Shown here piece by piece: positions 1 through 7,479 of a stretch of DNA of 63,206 nt. The notes beneath the pieces are model-generated. The model was not told where the DNA came from. It saw only the letters and a list, made by a program, of their open reading frames with translations, and did no database searches. Origin of the DNA: Paludibacteraceae bacterium (GTDB lineage: Bacteria > Bacteroidota > Bacteroidia > Bacteroidales > Paludibacteraceae); NCBI GenBank assembly GCA_017557345.1, contig JAFYZR010000124.1:1-63206 (forward strand), read 5' to 3'. Made by a program: the position numbers and the translations under genes. The number at the start of each line of letters is the position of its first letter. Position 1 is the first letter of the stretch.

Positions 1-2
1 GT

Positions 3-182
3 ACTCGCTTTGCAGCTGTCGCTGCAGCCGTCAAGGCACGCAAAGAGGACTTGATGAATGTCAACACCGACAAGCAGAACTTCCTCGCACAGAAGGACGA
101 TCCTAACGGCAAGAAGACCTTCAAGGCTTACCTCTGGAGCATCTGCGCAGCAGCGTACGACCAAGCGCATCCTCGGGCTTGA
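3..182 (+). CDS. 3' end of an unrecognised protein (partial)
   Basis: The reading frame beginning at base 3 is open from the window edge and stops with TGA at 180-182, giving the last 59 residues of a protein. The visible sequence is charged and helical (contains KARKEDLMNVNTDKQNFL and FKAYLWSICAAAYDQAHP) and reads as a soluble cytoplasmic protein. I do not recognise the family from this tail. A strong hairpin terminator follows within 25 bases, which supports this being a genuine gene end. Confidence 0.6.
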   Translation, partial: TRFAAVAAAVKARKEDLMNVNTDKQNFLAQKDDPNGKKTFKAYLWSICAAAYDQAHPRA

Positions 183-203
183 TCGGGGACCCCAAACGAA
201 AAA

Positions 204-229
204 GGCGGCCACTCAGTGCCGCTTTTTTC
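204..229 (+). terminator. Rho-independent terminator of the left-edge gene
   Basis: Arms GCGG and CACT pair with AGTG and CCGC around a one-base loop with one bulged C, followed by TTTTTT. It lies 22 bases after the stop codon of the partial gene. Confidence 0.8.
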
Positions 230-276
230 GTCTCTAATCTCTAATCGAAAATCGAAAATCGAATATCGTTAATCGA
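230..276. repeat. Degenerate 7-bp tandem repeat (TCGAAAA-type) at a gene end
   Basis: Successive units of the form AATCGAA/AATCGTT/AATCGAT run from the terminator to the stop codon of the leftward lipoprotein gene. It belongs to a family of short AT-rich tandem repeats also seen at about 20111, 27330, 28413 and 30672. Confidence 0.6.
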
Positions 277-1290
277 TTATTTCACATCTTGTACGAGGCG
301 GACAGAGGCAAGGTCGTTGACTGCCATGGACATGTACGGCCATATATTGAGCAAGTCAAACATCACACAATCGGCGTACGGTGCATCCGTGGTAGAAGCT
401 TTCTTTCGGGAGGCACTCCAGTAATAGCCTGCATCTGAACGCTCAGAGTATTTGCCACCGCCACCCAGTTGTCCGTTACCCGGCAGGAAGACTACGCCCG
501 ACTTAGAGAGTTTCTCGAACTCGGAAACCGTATAGACATTCACTTCGGGTCTTGCATTGGTGCTGCGGTACCAGAAGCCCTCCCCGTTATTCGGGAACCA
601 GCCCCAGTTGGAGTCTTTTCCCAGCGGTGTGAACGCGATACCGGACGGGCGAGTCCAGGAATCCGGGATAAGCATAATAGCGTAGATACTGGTGTACTCA
701 TCATAGATGAGCATAAGTGCATTCTGAATCTCGCAGAACCCGAATTTCTTATCTGCATCCTTGCGCATGGTGAACAGATAGGTCCATTCATCTTCAGTGA
801 GCGTGCGCCACTGGTTGGCTTTGTTGCCACCGTTGGAGATAGGATGCGATCCCCATTCGATGAAATCGGTGTGTGAGTAGATATCCTGATTTCTCAGCCA
901 CGGCTCATTGCCGGCGCCAAACAGGAAAGCGTCAATCCAGCCGTCGTAGGTCTTGGATGCGTAGTTATTATCACTCTTAACGCCGTTATGGAAGATATTT
1001 CCCTCGTAGGTGCCGCCTACTTTCTGGTACTGTTTCGGCGCAAAGGCCCATTTATCCTCGCTGGCGAGGTAGAGCAGGTTACCCATCGAGAAGGACACTT
1101 TTTTGCCTTGCCCAACCGTAAAGACACCCGGCAGACGGCCATTAACAACATAGGAAGGCGTAGAACTGCCACCACCGTCGCCGGAACCGCCGTTACCGCC
1201 ACCACCGGAATCGGGATCATTAACCTCACAGGCACAGAAGGCCGTTACTACTGCGCCCAGGAGCGCTACGAGAAAAGTCTTTGTTTTCAT
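277..1290 (-). CDS. FISUMP-like surface lipoprotein
   Basis: 337 residues. The N-terminus is a lipoprotein signal peptide ending in AFCAC (acylated Cys about residue 21), so the mature protein should be lipid-anchored and probably surface-exposed. A flexible linker rich in Gly and Ser (about residues 28-43) follows. The body has hallmarks of the Fibrobacter/Bacteroidales FISUMP-like repertoire: WRTLTEDEWTYLF in the middle and a C-terminal YYWSAS...SVRLVQD motif. Members are usually large paralogous families of unknown function in gut Bacteroidota. The gene is transcribed alone from a divergent promoter near 1344-1375. Family assignment rests on motif resemblance; binding target is unknown. 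Confidence 0.75.
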   Translation of the reverse strand: MKTKTFLVALLGAVVTAFCACEVNDPDSGGGGNGGSGDGGGSSTPSYVVNGRLPGVFTVGQGKKVSFSMGNLLYLASEDKWAFAPKQYQKVGGTYEGNIFHNGVKSDNNYASKTYDGWIDAFLFGAGNEPWLRNQDIYSHTDFIEWGSHPISNGGNKANQWRTLTEDEWTYLFTMRKDADKKFGFCEIQNALMLIYDEYTSIYAIMLIPDSWTRPSGIAFTPLGKDSNWGWFPNNGEGFWYRSTNARPEVNVYTVSEFEKLSKSGVVFLPGNGQLGGGGKYSERSDAGYYWSASRKKASTTDAPYADCVMFDLLNIWPYMSMAVNDLASVRLVQDVK

Positions 1291-1343
1291 AATGGAGTGC
1301 TATTTAAGTGATTATTGAATGAGCAAATCTGTCAATTCTGGGA

Positions 1344-1375
1344 CAAAGGTACAACAAAAAATTGAATTGTACAAG
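1344..1375 (-). promoter_or_regulatory. Promoter of the FISUMP-like lipoprotein gene
   Basis: On the minus strand a -7 box TACCTTTG (complement of 1344-1351) follows a CTTG -33 box (1372-1375) with a 20-base spacer. The predicted start near 1337 gives a leader of about 47 bases. Confidence 0.7.
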
Positions 1376-1390
1376 ATTTTTGCAAATAAA

Positions 1391-1422
1391 TTTGCATATT
1401 TCCAAAATTTTTACTATCTTTG
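1391..1422 (+). promoter_or_regulatory. Promoter of the hpf/stress operon
   Basis: TTTG (1391-1394), 20-base spacer, TATCTTTG (1415-1422). The -33 box lies in the palindrome TGCAAA-TAAA-TTTGCA (1381-1396), which could be an operator. Predicted leader is about 30 bases before the ATG at 1459. Confidence 0.85.
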
Positions 1423-1458
1423 CACAAAATTTGAAATAACACTTAAAAAAATACTACT

Positions 1459-1734
1459 ATGAATCTGACAATTAATGCCGTAAATTTCGAGATGGCAGAA
1501 AAACTCGAGCAGTTTATTGAGAAGAAAATGAATCGTTTTGACCGTCATTTGAACGCAGACGACAAGGTGGAGATTCGCATGTCGGTCATCAAACCGCAGA
1601 CCAATCTGAACAAAGAGGTTAAAGTGCGCATCGCCGGTCTGTTTGCTGAGAAAATAGCTGACAGCTTTGAGGAAGGCCTGGATGCATGTCTCAATGCGCT
1701 GGAAGGACAGCTCGAGCGCCGCAAAAACGGATAA
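1459..1734 (+). CDS. hpf: Ribosome hibernation-promoting factor, short form (HPF/RaiA)
   Basis: 91 residues, the size of short HPF/YfiA proteins. The N-terminal beta strand (MNLTINAVNFEM), the helix with EKLEQFIEKKMNRFDRH and the second helix SFEEGLDACLNALEGQL match the ribosome-binding S30AE fold, and no long-HPF dimerisation domain follows. Such proteins bind the 30S decoding centre in slow growth and promote inactive ribosome storage. It is the first gene after a strong promoter, with the phosphatase gene starting 10 bases later. Being first in an operon that also makes and degrades alarmone suggests shared control with growth arrest. Confidence 0.9.
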   Translation: MNLTINAVNFEMAEKLEQFIEKKMNRFDRHLNADDKVEIRMSVIKPQTNLNKEVKVRIAGLFAEKIADSFEEGLDACLNALEGQLERRKNG

Positions 1735-1744
1735 GAGATAACGA

Positions 1745-3790
1745 ATGAAAACGGGTACACGATCCGGCTTCTGGATTATAGTGGTCGCTGCAGCGGTGCT
1801 GGAGCTGACTGCTTGTATTCAGTATTTCTACAGCCGTGCGGGCTTGCGTGCGGAAGCTGAGATGCGTGCGGCAAGCGAGTTACGCAAGGCGGAACTGGAG
1901 ATAGAGAAGCATACGATAGAGATGGAGGCGGCGGCGAAGACACTCGCCATGCTGGCCGAGAAACATGTCAACTGTCCGGATTCTATCTTTGCCGCCACGC
2001 GTTCCATCGTGCAGGCGATTGGTAACACCAGTAGTGTGGCCGTCGCTTATGTGCCCGGTTATTTCCCAAAGAAAGGCCGTTACTTCGAGGCATGCAGCAG
2101 CCGCATATCCAAGGATAGCATTTATACCCGTCAGATAGGCAGCGCCGAGCATGACTATACGCAGCTGGAGTGGTTCCGGAACGGCCTGACGATAGATAGC
2201 TGCTGGTGGTGCGAGCCTTACTTGGATGACTCGGGCTCACAGACCTGGGTGGTCAGCTGTTCGCACCCCGTGCATGGCCGAAACGGCGCAGTGGTGGCGG
2301 TGGTGTGCGTGGATCTTTCACTGGCCTACCTGCAAGACATGTCCGAATACCTGCAGATATACCCTGAGAGTTTCTATTCTATCACTTCAGGTACAGGCGA
2401 GAAGATCGTGCCGCTGCCGGACACCGTTCCCGGACGTAAGTACCATATTTTCGAAGAGGAAATTGATGCCACAGGTTGGCATATATCTATCGTCATTCCG
2501 GATGAGATCATCTATGCCGACTTGCGCCGAATAGGATTGTTCGTCTCCATCCTTATGTTCATCGGCTTGGCTCTGCTGGTGTTTATTCTGTACCGTTCCG
2601 GCAAGAGTATTCAGCAGCTGCTCACAGTTCGCGGACAGCAGGAGAAGATAGAGGGCGAGTTGGAAATAGCGCAGACGATTCAGCGTGCTATGCTGCCTAC
2701 CGTCTTCCCGCCGTTCCTTGACCGTCTGGACCTGAATATATACGGCATGGTGCGCCCTGCCAAAGAGATAGGCGGTGACCTGTATGACTTCTATGTCCGT
2801 CACGACAAGCTCTTTTTCTGTATAGGTGACGTGAGCGGCAAGGGTGTGCCGGCGGCACTGGTGATGGCTACTATCCGTTCGCTTTTCCGGAGCATCACGG
2901 CGCACGAGGAGAAAGCCGACCGTATAATGCAGATACTCAACGACTCTCTGTCGGAGAACAACGAGCAGCTGATGTTCGTCACGCTTTTCCTGGGCGTGTT
3001 GGATCTGGAGTCCGGTGAACTGAACTATTGCAATGCCGGTCATAACGCGCCGGTGATCATTGACGGCCATCAGGCGAAAGAGGAGAGTATACCTGTTCTG
3101 CCGAACCTGCCTCTGGGCATTGAGCCCGGTTTCGCCTTTACGGCGCAAGCCATGCAACTGCACCGTGACGATACACTGTTCCTTTATACGGACGGTCTGA
3201 CCGAAGCGGCCAACAAACGCATGGAACTCTTCTCCGAGAACCGAATGATGGATGTGCTGGCCAAAGTCAACGGCCTGCGGCCACAACAGATAGTCGATTC
3301 TATCCAGACGGAAGTAGGGCGTTTCGTGGACGGCGCGGAGCAGAGCGATGACCTTACAATGCTGGTCATCCGTTATCAGCAGTCCGCGATAGTCATGCGC
3401 AATGACATACAGCAGATACCCACGCTTGCGGAGTGGATCGACGGGCTGGGTATACCCGATGAATATAACATGCCGATCAACCTGGCGCTGGAAGAGATAG
3501 TGACGAATGTCATGCTTTATGCTTATCCTTCAAGCAACGAGGGCAAAGTGTTTGTGGAGTTTGTCAAGGCGAAAGGCGAAGCGGGCGAACGGCTCATCTT
3601 CACGATTACGGACAGCGGTATTCCGTTTGACCCGACACAGGCACCCGAAGTGGACACCACGCTCTCGGCGGAGGACAGAGACATAGGAGGGCTGGGCATA
3701 CACCTGGTTCGACAACTGATGGACGAAATAGCCTACGAGCGTTCAGACAATAAAAACATACTCACACTGGTGAAAAATATTCAATCGTAA
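1745..3790 (+). CDS. Membrane SpoIIE-type PP2C phosphatase with C-terminal HATPase (anti-sigma-like kinase) domain
   Basis: 681 residues. One transmembrane helix at about 8-29, an extracytoplasmic sensor region of about 230 residues with a Cache-like look (WFRNG...CWWCEPYLDD near 143-162), and a second helix at about 263-283. The SpoIIE phosphatase follows: IQRAMLP about 312, GGDLYDF about 343 and GDVSGKGVPAALVM about 361, carrying the metal-binding Asp residues. The last 140 residues are an RsbW-like HATPase with N box (ALEEIVTNVMLYAYP) and G box (GGLGIHLVRQLMDE). One protein thus carries both opposing enzymes of a partner switch, and the STAS protein encoded next is the probable substrate. 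The extracellular signal is unknown. Confidence 0.9.
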   Translation: MKTGTRSGFWIIVVAAAVLELTACIQYFYSRAGLRAEAEMRAASELRKAELEIEKHTIEMEAAAKTLAMLAEKHVNCPDSIFAATRSIVQAIGNTSSVAVAYVPGYFPKKGRYFEACSSRISKDSIYTRQIGSAEHDYTQLEWFRNGLTIDSCWWCEPYLDDSGSQTWVVSCSHPVHGRNGAVVAVVCVDLSLAYLQDMSEYLQIYPESFYSITSGTGEKIVPLPDTVPGRKYHIFEEEIDATGWHISIVIPDEIIYADLRRIGLFVSILMFIGLALLVFILYRSGKSIQQLLTVRGQQEKIEGELEIAQTIQRAMLPTVFPPFLDRLDLNIYGMVRPAKEIGGDLYDFYVRHDKLFFCIGDVSGKGVPAALVMATIRSLFRSITAHEEKADRIMQILNDSLSENNEQLMFVTLFLGVLDLESGELNYCNAGHNAPVIIDGHQAKEESIPVLPNLPLGIEPGFAFTAQAMQLHRDDTLFLYTDGLTEAANKRMELFSENRMMDVLAKVNGLRPQQIVDSIQTEVGRFVDGAEQSDDLTMLVIRYQQSAIVMRNDIQQIPTLAEWIDGLGIPDEYNMPINLALEEIVTNVMLYAYPSSNEGKVFVEFVKAKGEAGERLIFTITDSGIPFDPTQAPEVDTTLSAEDRDIGGLGIHLVRQLMDEIAYERSDNKNILTLVKNIQS

Positions 3791-3811
3791 ATCGTCAAAT
3801 TATCAATCATA

Positions 3812-4114
3812 ATGACTACAACAATTACTGAATCGGGCAATCAAGTGATTGCATTATTCTCCGGTCGTTTAGACACATCCTCGGCTATCCCTACCGCTGA
3901 AGCGGTAAAACCGCTGTTGGAGGCAGAAAACAAAGAAATCATCCTTGATTGCAGCCAACTGGAATACATCTCTTCTTCGGGATTGCGTATCTTCCTTTCT
4001 ATCCGCAAGGAAGCCACTGCACACGGCTCGAAAGTGATCGTCCGCAACATTAATGCCGACATTCGTCAAGTATTCGTGATGACGGGTTTCATCAGTTTAT
4101 TTGAAATCGAGTAA
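3812..4114 (+). CDS. STAS-domain anti-sigma factor antagonist
   Basis: 100 residues, the full length of a single SpoIIAA/RsbV-like STAS domain. The motif EYISSSGLRI (51-60) holds the serines that would be phosphorylated and dephosphorylated in a partner switch. It starts 21 bases after the SpoIIE/HATPase gene, which supplies both a phosphatase and a candidate kinase. Its stop codon overlaps the start of the alarmone synthetase gene (TAATG at 4112-4116), suggesting coupled translation. No sigma factor is visible nearby, so the final target is unknown. Confidence 0.9.
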   Translation: MTTTITESGNQVIALFSGRLDTSSAIPTAEAVKPLLEAENKEIILDCSQLEYISSSGLRIFLSIRKEATAHGSKVIVRNINADIRQVFVMTGFISLFEIE

Positions 4115-5160
4115 TGGACCTGCATTGTGAAATGATTTTGGAGGAGTACCGCGCTGCGTTGCCGGAATTGGAACGCCTCAAAGAGCAGGTACTGACCACT
4201 TTACGCGAAGCGTTAGACCGCAACGGACTTATCGTTACGGCGGTGGAGGGACGTGTGAAGACAGAGGAATCGCTGGCGGGCAAACTGGCGCTCAAAGGGG
4301 CCAAATATACCTCGCTGCAAGATATCACAGACCTTGTGGGGGCACGAATCATCACGTTTTATACCAGTGATGTGGATCGCATTGCTTCCATGGCCGAGCA
4401 GCTCTTCGAAATCGACTGGGAGAACTCCGTGGACAAGCGCAAACTGCACCAACTGGATAGTTTTGGCTATAACTCGTTGCATTATGTGTGTCGTGTTCCC
4501 GGTTTCGCTTTCCGCTTCGAACTGCAGCTGCGCACGACCTTACAGCATGCCTGGGCGGCCATTAATCATGACACGGGGTATAAATCCGGCATTGAGATCC
4601 CGCGTGAATACATGCGGCAGATGAGCCGTCTCGCGGGCTTGTTGGAGATGGCGGACGATGAGTTCAGCCGTATACGAATGGAGATAAACGACTATCGTCG
4701 TAGAGTGCAAAATCTCGTGCAAAACGGCAAGTTGGAAGATGTGCTACTGGATGGCGATACCTTCCGCAGTTTCCTGCAAGCCAAGCCGTTAGATGCGCTC
4801 AATCGTCGTATCGCGGCTATCAACCAGGCGGAGATTCAAGAAGTGCCGCTTATCCGCTATCTGCGGGTGCTCAAAGAGCTGAAATGCAATACATTAGGCG
4901 ACGTGTCACGTTTGATTAAGACCTATTCGGAAGACGCGTACCGTCTCGCCAGACACCAGTTGGGCAACACCGACATTGACATTATTTCTTCAGCCGTCGG
5001 ATTGCAAAACATATGCATCGTTTGTATCCTCTCAACCGGTGGCGGAAAGATAGGTCTGGAGCACCTGTTCGATGTACTCAACGGACATAACAGCCAGAAT
5101 ACCGAACTCGCTGAACTCACTTTCCGGCAGGCTTCCGGTTTGCCATTTATGAACAAATAA
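4114..5160 (+). CDS. RelA/SpoT-domain (p)ppGpp synthetase with C-terminal extension
   Basis: 348 residues. Residues 40-160 contain the synthetase motifs: RVKT (47-50), TDLVGAR (72-78), GYNSLHY (118-124), ELQLRT (136-141) and HAW (145-147). These are the substrate-binding and catalytic positions of small alarmone synthetases, which transfer pyrophosphate from ATP to GDP or GTP. There is no HD hydrolase or TGS/ACT region, so it is not a full Rel. A helical extension of about 180 residues, longer than in YjbM/YwaC, completes the protein and I do not recognise it. The hydrolase is encoded two genes downstream. Confidence 0.85.
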   Translation: MDLHCEMILEEYRAALPELERLKEQVLTTLREALDRNGLIVTAVEGRVKTEESLAGKLALKGAKYTSLQDITDLVGARIITFYTSDVDRIASMAEQLFEIDWENSVDKRKLHQLDSFGYNSLHYVCRVPGFAFRFELQLRTTLQHAWAAINHDTGYKSGIEIPREYMRQMSRLAGLLEMADDEFSRIRMEINDYRRRVQNLVQNGKLEDVLLDGDTFRSFLQAKPLDALNRRIAAINQAEIQEVPLIRYLRVLKELKCNTLGDVSRLIKTYSEDAYRLARHQLGNTDIDIISSAVGLQNICIVCILSTGGGKIGLEHLFDVLNGHNSQNTELAELTFRQASGLPFMNK

Positions 5161-5172
5161 TCCCTTTTTCCG

Positions 5173-6012
5173 ATGAAACCCACACCGATTGACCTCAACG
5201 ACTACGTGCACGTTGGTGAAGGCGCTAATGGCGCGAGTTATAATCATAAGACCGACCCGAATATAATGCTCAAAATATACTTCCGTAATTTTGAAGCGGC
5301 GTATAAGGAACTGGAACTGGCGCAAAAAGTGTATGCGATGGGTATCCCGACTCCCGAACCGGGTGATTTGGTTACGGATGGAGAAAGGCTCGGTATTCGT
5401 TTCAAGCGTCTGACGGGCAAAAGGTCTTACTCGCGGGCCTGTGGCGATGAGCCGGAGAGAGTGGAAGAGTATGCACGGGAGTTCGCGCAACTCTGTAAGA
5501 AACTGCATGCTACGCACGTCGATACTACGCAGTTTGAGAATGTGAAGGACCGCCTGTACAAAATGCTGGAGGAAAATCCGTTCTTCACCGACGACCAGAA
5601 AAAGAAGATCCATGCTTTCATTGCTGCAGCCCCGGATACGGACACGGCCATCCATGGCGACTTACAGTTCAGTAACGGCATTTTTACAGAGGAAAAGGGT
5701 GTCCGCACGCCGTATTTCATTGATCTGGGCGATTTCTGTTACGGCTACCCGATGTTCGACATAGGCATGGTTTATCTGTGCTGCTGCCTGAACAACGAGG
5801 CATGGACGATGGAGCAATACCACATGTCGAATGCCACTGCTGCGAAATTCTGGGATGCGTTTGCACCGGAATACTTCGGTCCGGACGCGAACATGGAGGA
5901 GGTGATGAAAGAAGTGAAGATATATGCCGGACTGAAAACGCTTATCGTTGAGCGCGATACACACCGCCCAATGCCGGAATTCCGAGCTATGCTCGAAGGA
6001 ACGATTTACTAA
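5173..6012 (+). CDS. APH-like phosphotransferase (TIGR02172-type kinase)
   Basis: 279 residues of the aminoglycoside-phosphotransferase/protein-kinase-like fold. Visible are the glycine-rich opening VGEGANGASYN, a lysine in IMLKIYF for ATP binding, the catalytic loop HGDLQFSN and the metal-binding IDLGDFCYGYP. Related Fibrobacter and Bacteroidetes proteins are called putative small-molecule kinases and the substrate is not known. It begins 12 bases after the alarmone synthetase gene and is followed at once by the HD hydrolase gene, so it lies inside the stress operon. Confidence 0.8.
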   Translation: MKPTPIDLNDYVHVGEGANGASYNHKTDPNIMLKIYFRNFEAAYKELELAQKVYAMGIPTPEPGDLVTDGERLGIRFKRLTGKRSYSRACGDEPERVEEYAREFAQLCKKLHATHVDTTQFENVKDRLYKMLEENPFFTDDQKKKIHAFIAAAPDTDTAIHGDLQFSNGIFTEEKGVRTPYFIDLGDFCYGYPMFDIGMVYLCCCLNNEAWTMEQYHMSNATAAKFWDAFAPEYFGPDANMEEVMKEVKIYAGLKTLIVERDTHRPMPEFRAMLEGTIY

Positions 6013-6018
6013 TTGAAC

Positions 6019-6606
6019 ATGGCAAATAAATATCTAAATACTGACTTGCTGGACCGTGCCATTGTATTCGCGGTAAAGGCGCACCATAATACGGAGCGTC
6101 GCGGCAAAGGATTTCCTTATATCGTTCATCCGATGGAGGCCATAGAGATTGTGTCAACCATCACGTCCGACCAGGAACTGCTTGCCGCCGCGGCACTACA
6201 TGATACCATCGAAGATACCGATGTGACGGTGGAAGATATCCGCCGTGAGTTTGGTGATAGAATAGCCGATTTAGTCCATGCAGAGAGTGACCGATTCACG
6301 GAAGGTGTGAGCGAAGAAGATAGCTGGCATGAACGTAAACAAGCGGCTATTGAACGCCTTGCCGCTGCTCCGCACGATGCCAAAATAGTGGCGATGGGCG
6401 ATAAACTGAGCAATATGAGGGCTATCTGGCGCGATTATCAGAGCAAAGGGGACGAGTTGTGGAAGATATTCCATGTAACCGACAAAGCCTCGCATGAATG
6501 GCACTATCGTGGCTTGGCTGTCTCGCTGAGCGAACTGAGCGATACCTTCGCTTATAAGGAATTCATACGTTTAATTGAAGACGTCTTTGGAAGTTCTCTT
6601 CGATAA
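6019..6606 (+). CDS. HD-domain alarmone hydrolase (SpoT/MESH1-like)
   Basis: 195 residues from the ATG at 6019; a TTG at 6013 is in frame but less likely. Motifs of (p)ppGpp 3'-pyrophosphohydrolases are present: YIVHP (34-38), HDTIEDT (61-67) with the metal-binding HD, and a GDKLSNMR variant of the usual ADKLxNLR at about 127-134. The length is that of a stand-alone small alarmone hydrolase. It shares an operon with the synthetase encoded at 4114, so synthesis and breakdown would be co-transcribed. The 3' end overlaps the next gene by about 30 bases. Confidence 0.85.
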   Translation: MANKYLNTDLLDRAIVFAVKAHHNTERRGKGFPYIVHPMEAIEIVSTITSDQELLAAAALHDTIEDTDVTVEDIRREFGDRIADLVHAESDRFTEGVSEEDSWHERKQAAIERLAAAPHDAKIVAMGDKLSNMRAIWRDYQSKGDELWKIFHVTDKASHEWHYRGLAVSLSELSDTFAYKEFIRLIEDVFGSSLR

Positions 6607-7390
6607 CATAGTAAACGCCCGCGATTTAGGCGGTATGGTCGGTGCCGGAGGAAAAGTCGTCCGTCCGCATCGCTTATTACGCACGGCGCATCTACATGAT
6701 GCATCCCCGGCGGACCTGCAACGTTTGCACGAAGAGTATAATATCTGCCGAGTATTCGATTTCAGGTCATTGGACGAAGCTCAAGCATTGCCTGACCAGG
6801 AGGTACAAGGTGCCACGCATCATTTGTTGCCGACCATTGACCTTAGCGCGGAGCGCTTGACAGAACAGCCTATTCCCCAAGAAGCCTTTCTGGATCTGGA
6901 GACGCATATAGTCAATTATTCCTTTTATCCGGAAGTGCAAAAAATGGCTGCGAATATGTATCCGTCATTGTTGCAGAGCGAATATTCGCAGCTCCAATAC
7001 GCTACTTTCTTGCGCCTAATCGTGGAATCACCGGAAGATGGTGGTATTCTATGGCATTGCTTCCAGGGAAAAGACCGAACAGGCTGGGGAGCGGCCTTCT
7101 TGCTCTTTGCTTTAGGAGTGGATCGAGAAACGATTATTGAGGACTTTGACCTGTCGAATGCCGCCTACAGAGAATTGGTTGCAACGCTTAATGCGCAGAT
7201 AGAAGCGCGTGGGGGAGGAGAACCGGAGAAAGAAGTGATTTTAGCCTTTATGGGCGTTTCTACACCTAATTTTATTCGTACGCTTGACCTTATCGATCGC
7301 GAGTATGGAGGAATGCTGAATTATCTGCAAGAACAACTCCTATTATCGCATGAAGATATACAAATATTACGGAAACGTTTCCTAATTTAG
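6575..7390 (+). CDS. Tyrosine-protein phosphatase family protein
   Basis: 271 residues. The P-loop HCFQGKDRTG (161-170) has the Cys and Arg of the Cys-based phosphatase mechanism with the GKDRTG form typical of the Y_phosphatase3 family, and the N-terminal NARDLGG motif is also characteristic. Because NARDLGG must be included and no ATG lies upstream, translation probably starts at TTG 6575 (or TTG 6587), inside the end of the hydrolase gene. It is the last gene of the operon and is followed by a hairpin terminator. The substrate may be a phosphotyrosine protein or a phosphoinositide-like small molecule. Confidence 0.85.
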   Translation: MKTSLEVLFDNIVNARDLGGMVGAGGKVVRPHRLLRTAHLHDASPADLQRLHEEYNICRVFDFRSLDEAQALPDQEVQGATHHLLPTIDLSAERLTEQPIPQEAFLDLETHIVNYSFYPEVQKMAANMYPSLLQSEYSQLQYATFLRLIVESPEDGGILWHCFQGKDRTGWGAAFLLFALGVDRETIIEDFDLSNAAYRELVATLNAQIEARGGGEPEKEVILAFMGVSTPNFIRTLDLIDREYGGMLNYLQEQLLLSHEDIQILRKRFLI

Positions 7391-7411
7391 CAAAAAAATG
7401 TGCAAAAATGG

Positions 7412-7441
7412 CATACGCTCTTGCGTATGTCATTATTTTTT
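7412..7441 (+). terminator. Terminator of the stress operon, overlapping the next promoter
   Basis: CATACGC-TCTT-GCGTATG hairpin (7412-7429) followed by a T-rich run. The 3' arm also carries the -33 element of the downstream promoter. Confidence 0.75.
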
Positions 7442-7451
7442 TGTACCTTTG
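7420..7451 (+). promoter_or_regulatory. Promoter of the TPM-lemA operon
   Basis: CTTGCGTATGTC at the -33 position (from 7420), a 20-base spacer, then TACCTTTG (7444-7451). The -33 element is part of the hairpin that ends the upstream operon. Confidence 0.85.
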
Positions 7452-7479
7452 CACGCTGAATAGTTAATTGTCAGAAGTT

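Noticed and set aside
2387-3286. 299-residue frame opposite the SpoIIE gene
   Set aside because: A long antisense shadow of a well-supported gene; composition is unlike a real protein and it has no start signals.
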